From NCBI GenBank assembly GCA_036877525.1, contig JAZGTH010000121.1, forward strand, positions 1-64,000: DNA of 64,000 nt, given 5' to 3'. Shown here in pieces: positions 1-10,180 of the stretch. Every line of letters starts with the position of its first letter. Positions within the stretch are counted from its first letter, which is position 1. The notes beneath the pieces were generated by a model, which was not told the DNA's origin, did not search any database, and was given only the letters and a program-made list of their open reading frames with translations. Position numbers and translations under genes: made by a program. This DNA is from Chromobotia macracanthus. Lineage: Eukaryota; Chordata; Actinopteri; Cypriniformes; Botiidae.

Positions 1-116
1 CGTCTGGCGTAAAAGAACCGTAATGTGCGCACGGTACCGCAAATGTATTTATTTTTAATTAATTTAAAGGAATCGGTATAAGATCTCTGTATTTGATACA
101 GAGAGAGGCGTTGCAG
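1..116 (+). other. possible exon end with splice-donor-like site
   Basis: A CAG|GTAGGT junction after position 116 matches the vertebrate donor consensus well. It is followed 360 bp later by a strong acceptor (475-476), so 1-116 could be the end of a penultimate exon that starts left of the window. No open frame in this stretch is recognisable as a known protein. The region also holds a GTGCGCAC palindrome near position 25. Support is only splice-site resemblance, which arises often by chance. Confidence 0.15.
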
Positions 117-476
117 GTAGGTGCCCTAGTCATGTTGTAAACTATTTTAAAGTATATCTAAGGGACATCAAAAACATTGAACACCCTCAATTACTTTTTA
201 CTTTGTTTACACTTAATTATTAATTATTTTGTTTTATTGTTTTTATTTATTGTATTAATTTAATTTTTGTTCTAGTTTAGTTCTAGTTTCTAACCTCCTC
301 CAGGAAAACTGGATCTGTCTGAATAGGGCTTAATTTGTATTTACAATATTTGTACTAACAGTTTCAAAGCCTACTATAAAACAACCTGAATAAAGTGCAG
401 AAGACTGTAGCAAAATTCAAAGATTGTATATGTCTGTTGTTCCTGTCTTTTTTTATTTTCCATGTCTTTATTTTAG

Positions 477-870
477 GAAAACTTAAAGCAAGTCTAAGAA
501 TGGGAGATGTACCTCTGTAACCACGTCTGTTCTGTCTCAATAGTTAATCCCTGTCTTTGTTGTGGTAGATTTGGGATTGAATCTACTGTAAGCTGCATCA
601 CACACAGTTTCATCCAGGAGATATGAGCTCCAAACTTGCCTGATGACTGTCTGAGTCTAAAGATTCCTGCTGAATACAGATGCCCTCAACTTTACACGTC
701 ACACAGATCTGTCTCCTGACACAGAGGCGAAGAGTTCTGTCCTCCAGACCTGCATTATAACACACAGTGATGACAATTCACATTGTGACTGCAGTGGAAC
801 ATTTGCCCTCATAATTTCTGCAATATCTTTCTCTTTCTTTTTAACTCAATAAAGCTTTCACAATAATGAC
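477..870 (+). other. possible 3'-terminal exon of an unidentified transcript
   Basis: A long T/C-rich tract (about 432-474) ends in TTTTAG at 476, a strong acceptor. The stretch that follows is less AT-rich than its flanks and ends in AATAAA (848-853). GT-rich sequence (about 870-886) follows 20-30 bp later, as expected of a vertebrate poly(A) site. All three frames close within about 50 bp of the acceptor, so this would be mostly 3' UTR or a lncRNA end. A second AATAAA at 391-396 lies in what would be the intron. The product is unknown. Confidence 0.3.
848..853 (+). terminator. candidate polyadenylation signal AATAAA
   Basis: Canonical hexamer with a GT-rich element downstream, placed at the end of the candidate terminal exon. 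AATAAA is common by chance in AT-rich DNA. The combination with the acceptor at 476 is what makes this one worth listing. Confidence 0.3.
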
Positions 871-879
871 TTCCTTGTG

Positions 880-2360
880 TTGCTGTCATGATTAAAGTAC
901 CTATGACAATAGTACAGACTGCATAAAATAAACATAACTCAGAATTGCCAATGATATAAAGCATAATGCAAGATAATAATGAGTTACTCAGTTGTTTTGT
1001 CTATATTTTATTGGAATGCCCTGGTCAACTGTCAGGATCACTTTAAGCTAAGCAATAATGATTGTATTAATAGGCTAAATGCATATATTGAGACATATAG
1101 CTGCAAATAAATGTTTACAGTGAAATGACTTTGGTGTAAATTATTGAACAGCACTAAACTCTGTATGAACTTAATGTACAACAAACATTATTTAAGTTAC
1201 AAAGAAAGAAAGGAAAAATAAAATCACATTTGGCATGTGCATTCCTTCACATTGTCATGCCGACTACTGTCCACACAGTCAAAATACTGTCCAGATTTCC
1301 ACTTGATTTTATGAAACTGTATTTATTTATTTTGGATGCATATATATCTGGTCTTATTGCACAGTTTTGATGAGCAGTGGGACCCTGTTGAAATCATTTC
1401 TTCAGTGCATGATCTCTTTTGTGGATGAGGCATGTTATGATAGCTTCCAATAATTCAAATAAAAGCAGTTTCCATATAGTCATGGAAAATCCCAAAATGA
1501 GATCTTACACAGCAAAGCAGGTTTTATTTGTTGTACTGTCTCTGTTTCCCCACTACGCTAAATGTTTATTCTGCTTTTGGAGCTCCCAGCTGGCATCAGG
1601 CAGAAATTATAGTTGTCTAGTGATGTGTCTGTACATGTCACTTCTGCTTTAACCACATAACTCCATACCACATGTCCAATGTCTCGGTTAATGTTGATTG
1701 AAATATGGGCACTGCCTGACTGCAAAACCACTTTGTGTCAACGTGTCAATAGCCGCACAAGGAGAAATAAGTCAAAAACTACCACATTGTCAAATCACAC
1801 GGTACACAGAGCCGAACACTGTGGATATGTTGGCTAGCATAGAATTTGTGAGGTTTTGACAAGGATTTCACACGGCACATCTTATGTTTCAGAATTAATC
1901 CTGCTGTAAAATTATGGGTTCTTTTCATCCTAAACTCCCATTGCCATGGTTACAATGTTTAAGCCTGGCAGATGAGCAGAATGAGGTGTAAGAGAGAAAA
2001 AGGGGGACAGTGCCAAGCTTTGATTCTCTTACCGTTTCAACTGCGATCAAACGGCTGGATCTAATCGTAACAAAGGACAAATTCCATTTTGCCAGGACTC
2101 ATTGTGCTATGAATGTAAAAGGAGGGTGTGCAGAGTTATAACAAAGTGATGGGGTCGGATGCTTAATTAAAGCACAATTTTACAAATTCTGGAGAAGAGT
2201 TTCTGCTGGCTGAGAAGGAGTTACTGTAGGCACTGAAAAAGAACAGTGCTGGAGGGCTCAGGATGTACATCTTGCACAATGCTGATTCTTTAAAAATTAA
2301 AATGTAAAACCCTTTATTGCAATCATCTGATCTTCCTTTCTAAACATGCAGCTAGGATCT
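880..2360. other. AT-rich spacer, no gene seen
   Basis: No splice-bounded open frame, transposon end or regular repeat was found. Short open frames here, such as the 77-codon one at 1419, have no recognisable product. A purine-rich patch lies near 1990-2010. Confidence 0.6.
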
Positions 2361-2396
2361 GTAGATGCCAATGTAGATGCCAATGTAGATGCCTGC
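2361..2396 (+). repeat. 12-bp tandem repeat, three units
   Basis: The unit GTAGATGCCAAT occurs at 2361 and 2373. A third copy at 2385 diverges at its end. This is a small minisatellite in otherwise unremarkable spacer. Confidence 0.8.
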
Positions 2397-2448
2397 CAAT
2401 GGCGAGTGAATTAAGATGCATATGAATGCATCCAACAGAGCCCATATA

Positions 2449-2780
2449 CCCAGCTAACTATTTTTAGATTAAGAAGAACATTTCCTTAATGTTTCCATTA
2501 AGTAGTAAACATTAAAATGTTATTTTGAAAGTTTTAGGGACATTCAAAACACCCAATTTGTTTAGTCATTGTACTAACATTAATGCTTGGTTCTAAGAAC
2601 ATTATTCATATATTTTTTTCTATAATTTTAAAACATACTACTAATACAACTAACAACTTAGAAGAATAACTTGTGATATATGATATATAATGTTAAAAAT
2701 GTTACTGCACAAATGTTTTTAATAACATTGAGGGAACTATCAGGAAATATTAGCCAGACTGTTTTCCAACTGTATTAGCT
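2449..2780 (+). mobile_element. MITE-like element, CCCAGCTAAC family, copy 1 (decayed)
   Basis: It begins with CCCAGCTAAC and follows the same order of motifs as the copy at 59211: a run of AACATT, then ATTCAAAACACCCA, GGTTCTAAGAACATTATTCA, and ATATATAATGTTAAAAAT. The right end (TGTATTAGCT) is degenerate against the GTAAGCTGGG end of the better copy. There is no coding capacity, so it would be a non-autonomous DNA element. The superfamily cannot be assigned without a clear target duplication. Confidence 0.65.
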
Positions 2781-4500
2781 ATATATAGCACCAGTCAGGG
2801 AGGGGTGAGACCCAGAGCAGGAAACAGTTCTTGACCTAGGCTTCACCCTGCACACACACAGTCCCATGGCACTGGTCTCCACTGCAGTTAAAGGGCCTGA
2901 CTTTCTTTGTGTGTTAACTCACCCCCTCAGCCACATACAGGATGCAGATGGGCAGAGCAGCCGTTGTTCCCCACAGCAGGTGAGACTGAGCTCACAGCCT
3001 CCCAGAAAACACCCAACCCCACACGAGTGCTTCTTAACTGTGGGGAACAGAAACAAGTTTGCAGTGCCAAAACTTATCCATGCAATAAAATAAGGGACTA
3101 ATCAGCTAAGTAGTACATTCAATTTTAATTCAATTTAAGTTTTAAATATAAGTTTGGTTAAGTTTGTCTAAATATCTAAATATTATGTAATGTTTGCATG
3201 TATGTAAACTTTTAATTTTAAATTCAAAGCATATAGTAACTCAAAAAAGCCTTTGTGACAAATAGTCCTCGTCTTCCCTTTTCTGTACCTTAGATTTCAC
3301 ACATCATGAAAGTTTCTGGAAGTAGCTAAACATGCCCTGAAAGATTACATACTATTTGAGGCTTGGAATAAGAACTAGGGACTCTCCTATAGTTTGTATA
3401 TTGGTTAAAGCTGTCCGTGAAGATGGCTGTTCTGTGATAATGGCTGACCTCATTTGATGCCAAACATGTTGGGAGCTGTCTAAATCTAACCCAGATGCCT
3501 GTGGCCACTGCACCGTGTGTTCCAAACACCACAGTTTTGCCATATGGACAAAGAAGACAATGAAATCGTCTCCAAGTGTATTCCAAGCCAAATATACACA
3601 CTATAACTATTCACTAACACTCTTCACCAGCATAATTGTAAACAATAAAATCTACTTTAAAGCAGAGACCTCACACTCTATAGTTTACACCATTGCAATA
3701 CTGACAGAGAAAATGACATACTACTTCAATACAGTCAATGCAGTCAGCAGTGTTTCATCAGGACAATACTGTAACCTTGAAATTACAAAGCACCACAAAG
3801 ACTCAATACACTCACTGCTATGTCATCACACTCAGGCTGAATAGAAGCATAGAAAACCACAGCTGGTTGTACAATAAGTAAAAAAATACTGTTTATTTAT
3901 TTTATGTTAGAACATAGAGATGATAAAGAATATCAATTTAAAAGTTTTAAGGAAATTCCATGGTACTACTTTTCAGGGCACTGCTTGCTTTATTACTAGA
4001 TACTTGAAAACTATTCTACTAAACCCTAAAGTAGGCTTAGGACACAATATATATGACATTATGACTATTGTCAGTCAATTGGTAAATATCAATATCTACT
4101 TTGACTAAGCTAGATTCAGGCTATTGATTTTCTCTATGCATTATTTGTTCAAAAGTGTTGCAGAAATCAACAAAAACCGACAACACATCTCGAGAAGATT
4201 GACCTTTTCATTTACACTGAACTGAACTGACAGGTGCTTTAATCCATTTGAGGTATACATTTTATCAGTCCTGCCTCTCTTGAGAAACAAGCACAACCGT
4301 AGTACATTCTTTTCATACAACATGCTTTTCACTCATAAGCATTTATGTTAAAGCAATTTAGATAGTTAGCAAGCAAAGCAAAGTGATTTAAGAATGTGAC
4401 ATTTTGCGAACTGAAGCTGGTGGTTGCCTTAAGCAGCGACACTGCATGGAATGTTGTTGCAAAGAGTTCCATCACACTGAATCACACAGCTATGCCCTCC
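2781..4500. other. AT-rich spacer, no gene seen
   Basis: Overlapping open frames occur on both strands around 3326-3844 (up to 109 codons). They lack recognisable domains, splice context or a strong start, and look like chance. Nothing else stands out. Confidence 0.55.
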
Positions 4501-4526
4501 TTTCTTTTCTTTTCTTTTCCTTTCAG

Positions 4527-4687
4527 TTCTGGCCTTCACTAGCCACAGAAAGGCTAAGTCTTCAAAGGCTTAGTTCAAACAGACTGAGCTGTGGAGGTCT
4601 TAACTGCGGAAGACTTCCCTCTGAGGAGTTGGATTCCAAAAGGCTGGTTTCTGAGAAATTCTTCTGGAGAGTAAAGTCATAAGGCTG
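4527..4687 (+). other. possible 161-bp internal exon with a short open frame
   Basis: The left boundary is a near-perfect acceptor: a pyrimidine run of about 26 bases (4498-4523) followed by CAG at 4524-4526. The right boundary is a good donor, CTG|GTAAGT after 4687. Only one frame is open: it runs from the first base of the putative exon to TAA at 4680-4682, while the other two frames stop early. The open frame contains a pentapeptide-like repeat. Because the stop lies 5 bp before the donor, this would be a last coding exon with a spliced UTR, or a lncRNA exon. No family is recognised, and both sites could be chance. Confidence 0.3.
4551..4670 (+). repeat. degenerate 15-bp tandem repeat, eight units, open in frame
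   Basis: Read in the open frame, the units encode RLSLQ, RLSSN, RLSCG, GLNCG, RLPSE, ELDSK, RLVSE and KFFWR. Leucine (or F) is fixed at the second position and Ser/Asn is frequent after it. The DNA period is about 15 bp (AGGCTAAGTCTTCAA is the first unit). A 15-bp unit that is open once stays open when repeated, so the open frame alone is weak evidence for coding. Confidence 0.55.
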
Positions 4688-4689
4688 GT

Positions 4690-6280
4690 AAGTTCCAGGT
4701 GTTGAGGCCAGAAAGAAGCATCAGATGATTGTGAAATCTAGACAGGAGACAGATGGAGTTTGTAACAGGCAGATTTCTGACTGGTCAGGTTAGGAGAGGT
4801 CAACGTTGTGGACAATGCTGTTTCTTCTACAGAGGAGATGATCCACATGACCGCACATCCCAAGAGGCTGATGACAGTAGAGGCTACTGCTGAATTTATG
4901 GGTCTCCTCAATCTCCCCACTTCCAAGACAATATAACAGACTTAACCAGTTGACTTTGGCCAACTCAGCCTGAGATTCATGGCTTTTGATTCGGGTATGG
5001 CGGAGAGCAGTAGATGCTCTCTCTCCACCACGACTTGGAGAGGACCATATCCGCGAGAAAAAGCAAATAAATCAAAACCACTTGTTTTCCCCAGAAACTC
5101 TACAAAAGGCACAATTTTTCACAAACAGGATGATTGCACGCCTAATGGAAAATCTGACCATTAAGTATGAAATGAGATGAATAACAATGGCACACAACAT
5201 CTGCATGTAGCTAAATCCAGAGCGTGTGGTGCAACTGTTGCCACTGGGACTGAACATTAGACAACCTGAACATCTCTCAGCACCAGTGATGCTTCAACAG
5301 AATGATGAAGAACAAACATTGCTGACTCAACAGCTTTAAAGACCTGGCTGTACTGTACTGAAAGGAATTGAACTTTGCATCATCAATATTTGCTGCTTAA
5401 CTAGTATGGCCCTTATAGTCAGATATGAGAATTGTAGTAATGGTCACTCTGTGAAAACATGTAGCATCTGGACACACAGTTAATTAATGATGGTAATTTT
5501 ATAAAGTCCATTCTTGTTCTATCCACATGAGTGATTAAATCATCCAACTACAACAAAGTAAGTCTAATTTAGTGCTTTGATTAATTAAGACTCAATTTAA
5601 CAGGTTAATGATTAAATCCATACAGACATATGACATTTTATTAAAAACAAACAAAAAACTATAAATTTGATATCTAAATTTGACTCAGTGGACAGCTTCA
5701 GATGGTATTTTGCATACATACATGTGCAGCAGAGTTTGTGGAATTAGAAGTGCTAATTACCTGGTGACCTCTGTGTTTGAGCGTACGACCTACAAATGAA
5801 TGCCACTAAAATGTCAGCCTTTGACTTTCAAAAAATAAGATTTCCTAAGATCACAACAATTAATCAAAGCAGGAGGAAGATAACCAAACATGTAAGTTCA
5901 GATATGTCTCCACCTTTTGTTCACACCAGTTTAACACTTTTTTAATTCTTATGTAATGTACTGTGGGTTATGCCAGTATGAAATTTAATAACATGCACAA
6001 GTAAGCTTTTCAAAATCCTACAACCTCAAACATTAACAAAACTGCAAGTAAATACATATTTTAAACATTTGCATACTATACATATTTATTTAGCGTATTT
6101 AAATGCAAGGAATAGAATATATTGCTATATACTATATACTTTGTGTTTAACATTTTGGACCAATATGACTTTAAACAAATAACTGGAAGTTCAGAACTGG
6201 ACAGGTTTGTCTCTGATGTTGGTTACTTGTGCTAACAAATTGCTGGACTGAAGATGGCTCCACAATCCTTGCATCAGTCA
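4690..6280. other. AT-rich spacer, no gene seen
   Basis: Short overlapping open frames near 4979-5257 have no recognisable product. From about 5460 to 6180 the sequence is strongly AT-rich. An octamer on the minus strand (ATTTGCAT, 6067-6074) is isolated. Confidence 0.55.
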
Positions 6281-6327
6281 CAGCACCACTCCCCACCCCC
6301 GCCCTGCCCCCTTTCATGCAGAACAGC

Positions 6328-6341
6328 ATGCATATGCAAAT
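6328..6341 (+). promoter_or_regulatory. compact POU-type site: MORE-like element overlapping an octamer
   Basis: Positions 6328-6339 read ATGCATATGCAA, one base from the palindromic POU-dimer element ATGCATATGCAT (MORE). Positions 6334-6341 read ATGCAAAT, the exact octamer. The two share bases, so one short stretch could bind a POU monomer or dimer. Occupancy cannot be judged from sequence. Confidence 0.35.
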
Positions 6342-7185
6342 AAAGCACAACCCCCAGACTTGCTCTCCCCATTCACCAGTCTTTCAAATGTACCTCATAA
6401 AACTATCCAGCACATCCCACAGTATTCACGATGAATGCTTCACATGAAAGAAGACAGAATATAATTGTATTTTCTAGATATTTCTTTGATATAGCTCTTT
6501 CCATTTCTTACTTCTTCCACCAGCTAGCCAGTGGTCTGGGATCCGCCTCAATATGCTTGTGGCCGGGCATTGTTGTCCTCCGTGGTAGCTATCATCATTC
6601 TCAGAGCAGACAATGGACAGCGAGGACGCTGGACGCAGCAGTCATGTTCTATTTGCTGATGTGCATTATCTCCCAATCCCGTTCTTTTGCTGCGGATACT
6701 CTGAAGTGTCCCCCCTCTGAATAAGTCAAAGCCATTACTAGAGGGGAGAAGGAAAGTGGGCACTGACTGTTATATAGGCTACATTTAGGCTTGGCCACAT
6801 GCATACTAATAACACCATTATAGAGCAGCGCTTCTGGAGAGCATGTTTACTTTGTTATGGTTTCTATCACCTTCCTCCTTCAGCCACCTAATCACTAATG
6901 CCCACCTCTCTCTTTCTCTCTTGCACCCTTTTTCAAATGTAAATAGCACACAGGCTAATTTTCTTATATTTTATCCAAAAAATTAAGTTCTGTAGTTCTC
7001 TCTCATGCGGGTACACAGTGTGTGGTGGTGTTCCTCCAGCAGCACTTCTTTTCCATGGCATTGAACTTGACCCAGAGTGACCTTTTTATAATGAGTGAAT
7101 TGAAAACATCTCCCTCTGGAATGCAGCTTGTAGACATTGGTTAGGGCGGTTTATTTTTTCTCCACACCCTCCTTCCTGACATTCT
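6342..7185. other. spacer with a moderately GC-rich patch, no gene seen
   Basis: The patch at about 6540-6720 has less AT bias than its surroundings and open frames on both strands (97 and 71 codons), neither recognisable. A T/C-rich run lies at 6905-6935. Confidence 0.5.
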
Positions 7186-7189
7186 GCTT

Positions 7190-7290
7190 TTGACAAATTA
7201 AAGGGCGATATCGTCATCCTACTCACCTGTGCTGTAACGTGCGACTCTCAAAGGAAGGAGGTCAATGACGCTGCTTTATAAAGCTCAGTC
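7190..7290 (-). promoter_or_regulatory. compact candidate regulatory block with TATA-like and donor-like sites on the minus strand
   Basis: Reading the minus strand, a TTTATAAAG motif (7274-7282) is followed about 50 bp downstream by CAG|GTGAGT (7229 down to 7221). The block is repeat-free and less AT-rich than its flanks. Spacing leaves an exon of only about 20 bp after a normal TATA-to-start distance, so a promoter plus first exon is doubtful. An enhancer block is as likely. Confidence 0.2.
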
Positions 7291-7710
7291 CACTGAAGAG
7301 AGAGAGAGACAGTAAGGGAAAAATGTCTTTTAGATGCTGCTTTCTCCTTCAGGCACTGAGGTAGAAGAAACTGATACCTGTGCTTTATTTACGGCATAAA
7401 TACAAGTTTACAAGTGTGAGGTGTTTGTACAGGTTGAGTTGTGGCTCAATTCCCCACCATAACACTAAACACTTGAAAGCTGGGGGAACATCTACAGATC
7501 CACAGAAGTGTGATTACTGGAAACCCAGGTTCAAGTGACTTGGGTTTCTGTGCACTTCTCAGTGGCACCTGGGACAAATCAATGCTTGGCGTTAAGCTCA
7601 GCTTCGCAAAGCCCATGTAACTGCCTGCAAATGGTAATAATATATCATCAGCATTATCTACATTAGCATTTATTGATATCAGTGAACAAAATTAGCTTTA
7701 TATGTAAATA

Positions 7711-7905
7711 CCAGCTTACAATTTTAGGTTGAAAGAACATTTCCCTAATATTTACATTAACAAAAACATTAAAAATGTTATTTGAAGTTCTAGGATTGTT
7801 CAAAACTTCCAATTTTTGACATTAATTATTAATTTAACATTAAGAAAGTTTTTGATAACTTTGAGATGTCACTGCCATTGTCCGAGAAAGTTCCTTGTTA
7901 TCTGG
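7711..7905 (+). mobile_element. MITE-like element, CCCAGCTAAC family, copy 2 (internally deleted)
   Basis: Its start (CCAGCTTACAATTTTAGGTT) matches the start of the 59211 copy. Next come AACATT-type runs and a GTTCTAGGATTGTTCAAAAC stretch shared with both other copies. Its end, GAGAAAGTTCCTTGTTATCT then GG, aligns with the terminal part of the 59211 copy. About 130 bp of the interior is missing. Confidence 0.6.
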
Positions 7906-8104
7906 TATGTCTTTTAGAATGAAGTAATAGTTTGTTATGGACCTTCTTTGATTTGCACTACAGTAGCAAGTAAAGATGGTCTTTCTTTGCGAATGCACTG
8001 ATACAGAGTCAAATAACAGTGGCTGAGGTCCAGTATGTTTTGTATGAGTGTGTCTGTGTTGCCTTTAAGTGTGCTAGAGAGGTGCATTTGATCTTAATGG
8101 TGAT
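7906..8104. other. short spacer
   Basis: Nothing beyond AT-rich sequence and short TG-rich patches near 8035-8080. Confidence 0.5.
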
Positions 8105-8460
8105 ATATTCTCCGTCAGCGCTGTCACGATCCATCACTTAGCGCAGACCTGCCGCAACTGCCCAGCTAAGGTGTGGCTTATTACACCACCCCAAAGCTCA
8201 TGAATAATAAACAGGGTTGGAGAGCCATCTATGCTAAGACCCCGAGAAGCATTACCCTGTGGCAACATCACCTCACCCTCATCCCTGCCGCCACTGTTTC
8301 TCTCTTCTCCCTCCCTCTCCTGTCCATGTTTATGCATGATGCCTGTTTCATATGTATCGGCCACATCATTTCTGTTGTTGTCCCGGGAACTGATGACACG
8401 CTCTGCATTAGGAGTGATGACCTGCTCACGAGGGCCCGACACTTGCTCCACTTTACAGCC
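8105..8460. promoter_or_regulatory. candidate regulatory block (enhancer-like)
   Basis: A repeat-free stretch of about 350 bp with even base composition between AT-rich flanks. It includes CpG-containing segments (for example around 8110-8160), a CTCATGAATAATAAA run near 8199 and a GC-box-like CCACCCC at 8186. Open frames occur on both strands (105 and 114 codons) as expected for a GC-richer block with few stops. None is recognisable. The regulatory reading is inference from texture. Confidence 0.25.
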
Positions 8461-9303
8461 TTGTCAGAACACTGCTGCATTATACACACAAACACACATA
8501 CACAAGTGGAAGACTGAAGTACATATTTGGGATTAACATTTGTATGCATACATGTTTATGGGGTTTATTAATGATTATTGCTAGAAAATCCCAAACTCAC
8601 ATAAATCAAGGATTTTTTGCAAGCCCATTTGTTGTACCCTATTTGTGTAAAGTGCTGCATGTAGTACCGTAATCTACGACTGTATCACAGTTGCAGTTTG
8701 CATGCACTTTGCCTGCTTGCATCTCATTATCAAGCACATGAAACAGAGAGAGGCAGACAAACTAAGAGTCGGAGAAAAGGACAGGTGCTGACAATCATCC
8801 TCTCATAATTAAAGCTGCTTTATTATTCCTCACATCTTGCTTTGGTGTCACAGTGAGATGAGAGTTGGTCTCACCCTTTTCAATTTCAAAGTTTTTCCTT
8901 TTCATTTTTTTCCCTACTTCCAGTTACCAATCTGACTGAAGAAAAAGAATACATAATGCATATTATGGACAAGTAAAGAGAAAACTTTATTAATATTTAA
9001 TCTGAGGATGCGAATGTCTCAGTATCTCCATATCAAAACAGATATTACATTTTGTTTAGGACAGGGCTCATTTTTTAATTCCGGCTGCTCTCTTGGCTTT
9101 ATGGTGCTGTGAAGCAGATCTTTCACATGCTGTTGAAGTAACACTGATTTGTTGGTAATAAAGCAGACTCAGGTTATGCATGTGCTTTATGATTTTATGG
9201 TACAGCTGTTGTTTCTGCAATAGATTCCATTATTTGGATTACACAGTGAATATTCTAATAGGAAGAGGAATCCATCAAGACAGAAATATAGAAAGAAGAA
9301 TAT
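8461..9303. other. AT-rich spacer, no gene seen
   Basis: Contains a short CA-rich patch (8480-8505). No transposon ends, splice-bounded frames or regular repeats were seen. Confidence 0.55.
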
Positions 9304-9427
9304 CAGTGTTGGAAAAGTCACTTTTTTAAAGTGGTTAAACCACAGTCAAGTCACTTTTTTGAAAAATCAGTAAGCTACAACACAAGCTGCTACTAAACTA
9401 CTTTAAATGGGCAATATCTCAATTAAG

Positions 9428-9475
<48 letters not shown>

Positions 9476-9525
9476 ATGTTGTCACATTACTAAAAATGTT
9501 AGTACGTTAGTTACATCAACACTTT
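9304..9525. mobile_element. probable short inverted-repeat element interrupted by a (CA)n tract
   Basis: The left edge CAGTGTTGGAAAAGTCACTT and the right edge (GTTACATCAACACTTTCC, about 9509-9526) are imperfect inverted copies. The internal sequence has repeated ACTTTTTTxAAA and 'ctactaaactacttt' runs. This resembles a dispersed element that I recall from teleosts, starting GTGTTGGGAAAGT. A 43-bp (AC)n tract sits inside it. The boundaries are approximate. Confidence 0.4.
9429..9471. repeat. (AC)n microsatellite, about 21 units
   Basis: Uninterrupted AC dinucleotides, embedded in the inverted-repeat element at 9304-9525. Confidence 0.97.
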
Positions 9526-9726
9526 CCATCCTAAAAAAACATAGAAATGAAAATGAATCAAAACGACTGAAAACAATGCCAATTAGGTCAGATGAAATTT
9601 CACTTTTTAATCAAGTATGACAGACTTCAAACTGATTACATCTGTCTCCAATTACTGCATTATTCACCTAAATTTGGGAAGGTGGGACAGCGCTTTGCTC
9701 ATGGATTAAATCAGACAGAAGCTCCT

Positions 9727-9727
<1 letters not shown>

Positions 9728-9792
<65 letters not shown>
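9728..9792. repeat. (CA)n microsatellite, about 32 units
   Basis: The longest uninterrupted dinucleotide run in the window. It gives rise to a meaningless His-Thr open frame on the plus strand. Confidence 0.98.
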
Positions 9793-9794
<2 letters not shown>

Positions 9795-9804
9795 CTGTTG
9801 CTTT

Positions 9805-10015
9805 CCCTTGTAATTTCTCTCTCTGATTTCACTTACATCTCTTTTTTCTCTCATCATTTGTCTCTTTATTACTTGTTGTCTGTCTATTGACTTAGTTATT
9901 TGTTTTCTTGCTCTCTTCTTTGCTGCTCTTTTCTCTAAATGTCCTTCTGTCTCTTCGTTCTTTCTTGTTTCTTACCTTCCTCCTTCAAACACTTTTGTCT
10001 TTAAGCATTCCTTCA
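9805..10015 (+). repeat. pyrimidine-rich tract
   Basis: About 200 bp dominated by T and C with CTCT and CTTT runs, directly beside the (CA)32 tract. It has no regular unit and is listed as low-complexity DNA. Confidence 0.7.
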
Positions 10016-10019
10016 CAAA

Positions 10020-10180
10020 CTCCCCCATTTGAGATCACTGCATCCTCTGTCTGAGCCTGCTTTGGCCCTCTGCCCGTACACACATTTGTGTCGGCCTTTT
10101 GAGTGTTTTCAGAGGCCCATTAAACAGTGCCTTGGCAAGGCCAGACACATTCACCTCACCCCTAAGACTCATGGAAAGAA
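10020..10180. promoter_or_regulatory. candidate regulatory block (enhancer-like)
   Basis: A short GC-balanced, non-repetitive stretch containing AGAGGCCCATTAAACAGTGC at 10111-10130 and a TTGGCAAGGCCA-type NFI-like half-site pair at 10132-10143. It contrasts sharply with the pyrimidine tract before it. Inference from texture only. Confidence 0.22.

Noticed and set aside
2361..2396. CRISPR-like array
   Set aside because: Tandem repeats here and elsewhere lack unique spacers, and the DNA is clearly eukaryotic in character.
9592..9813. Open frame with a long His-Thr run
   Set aside because: Produced by the (CA)32 microsatellite.
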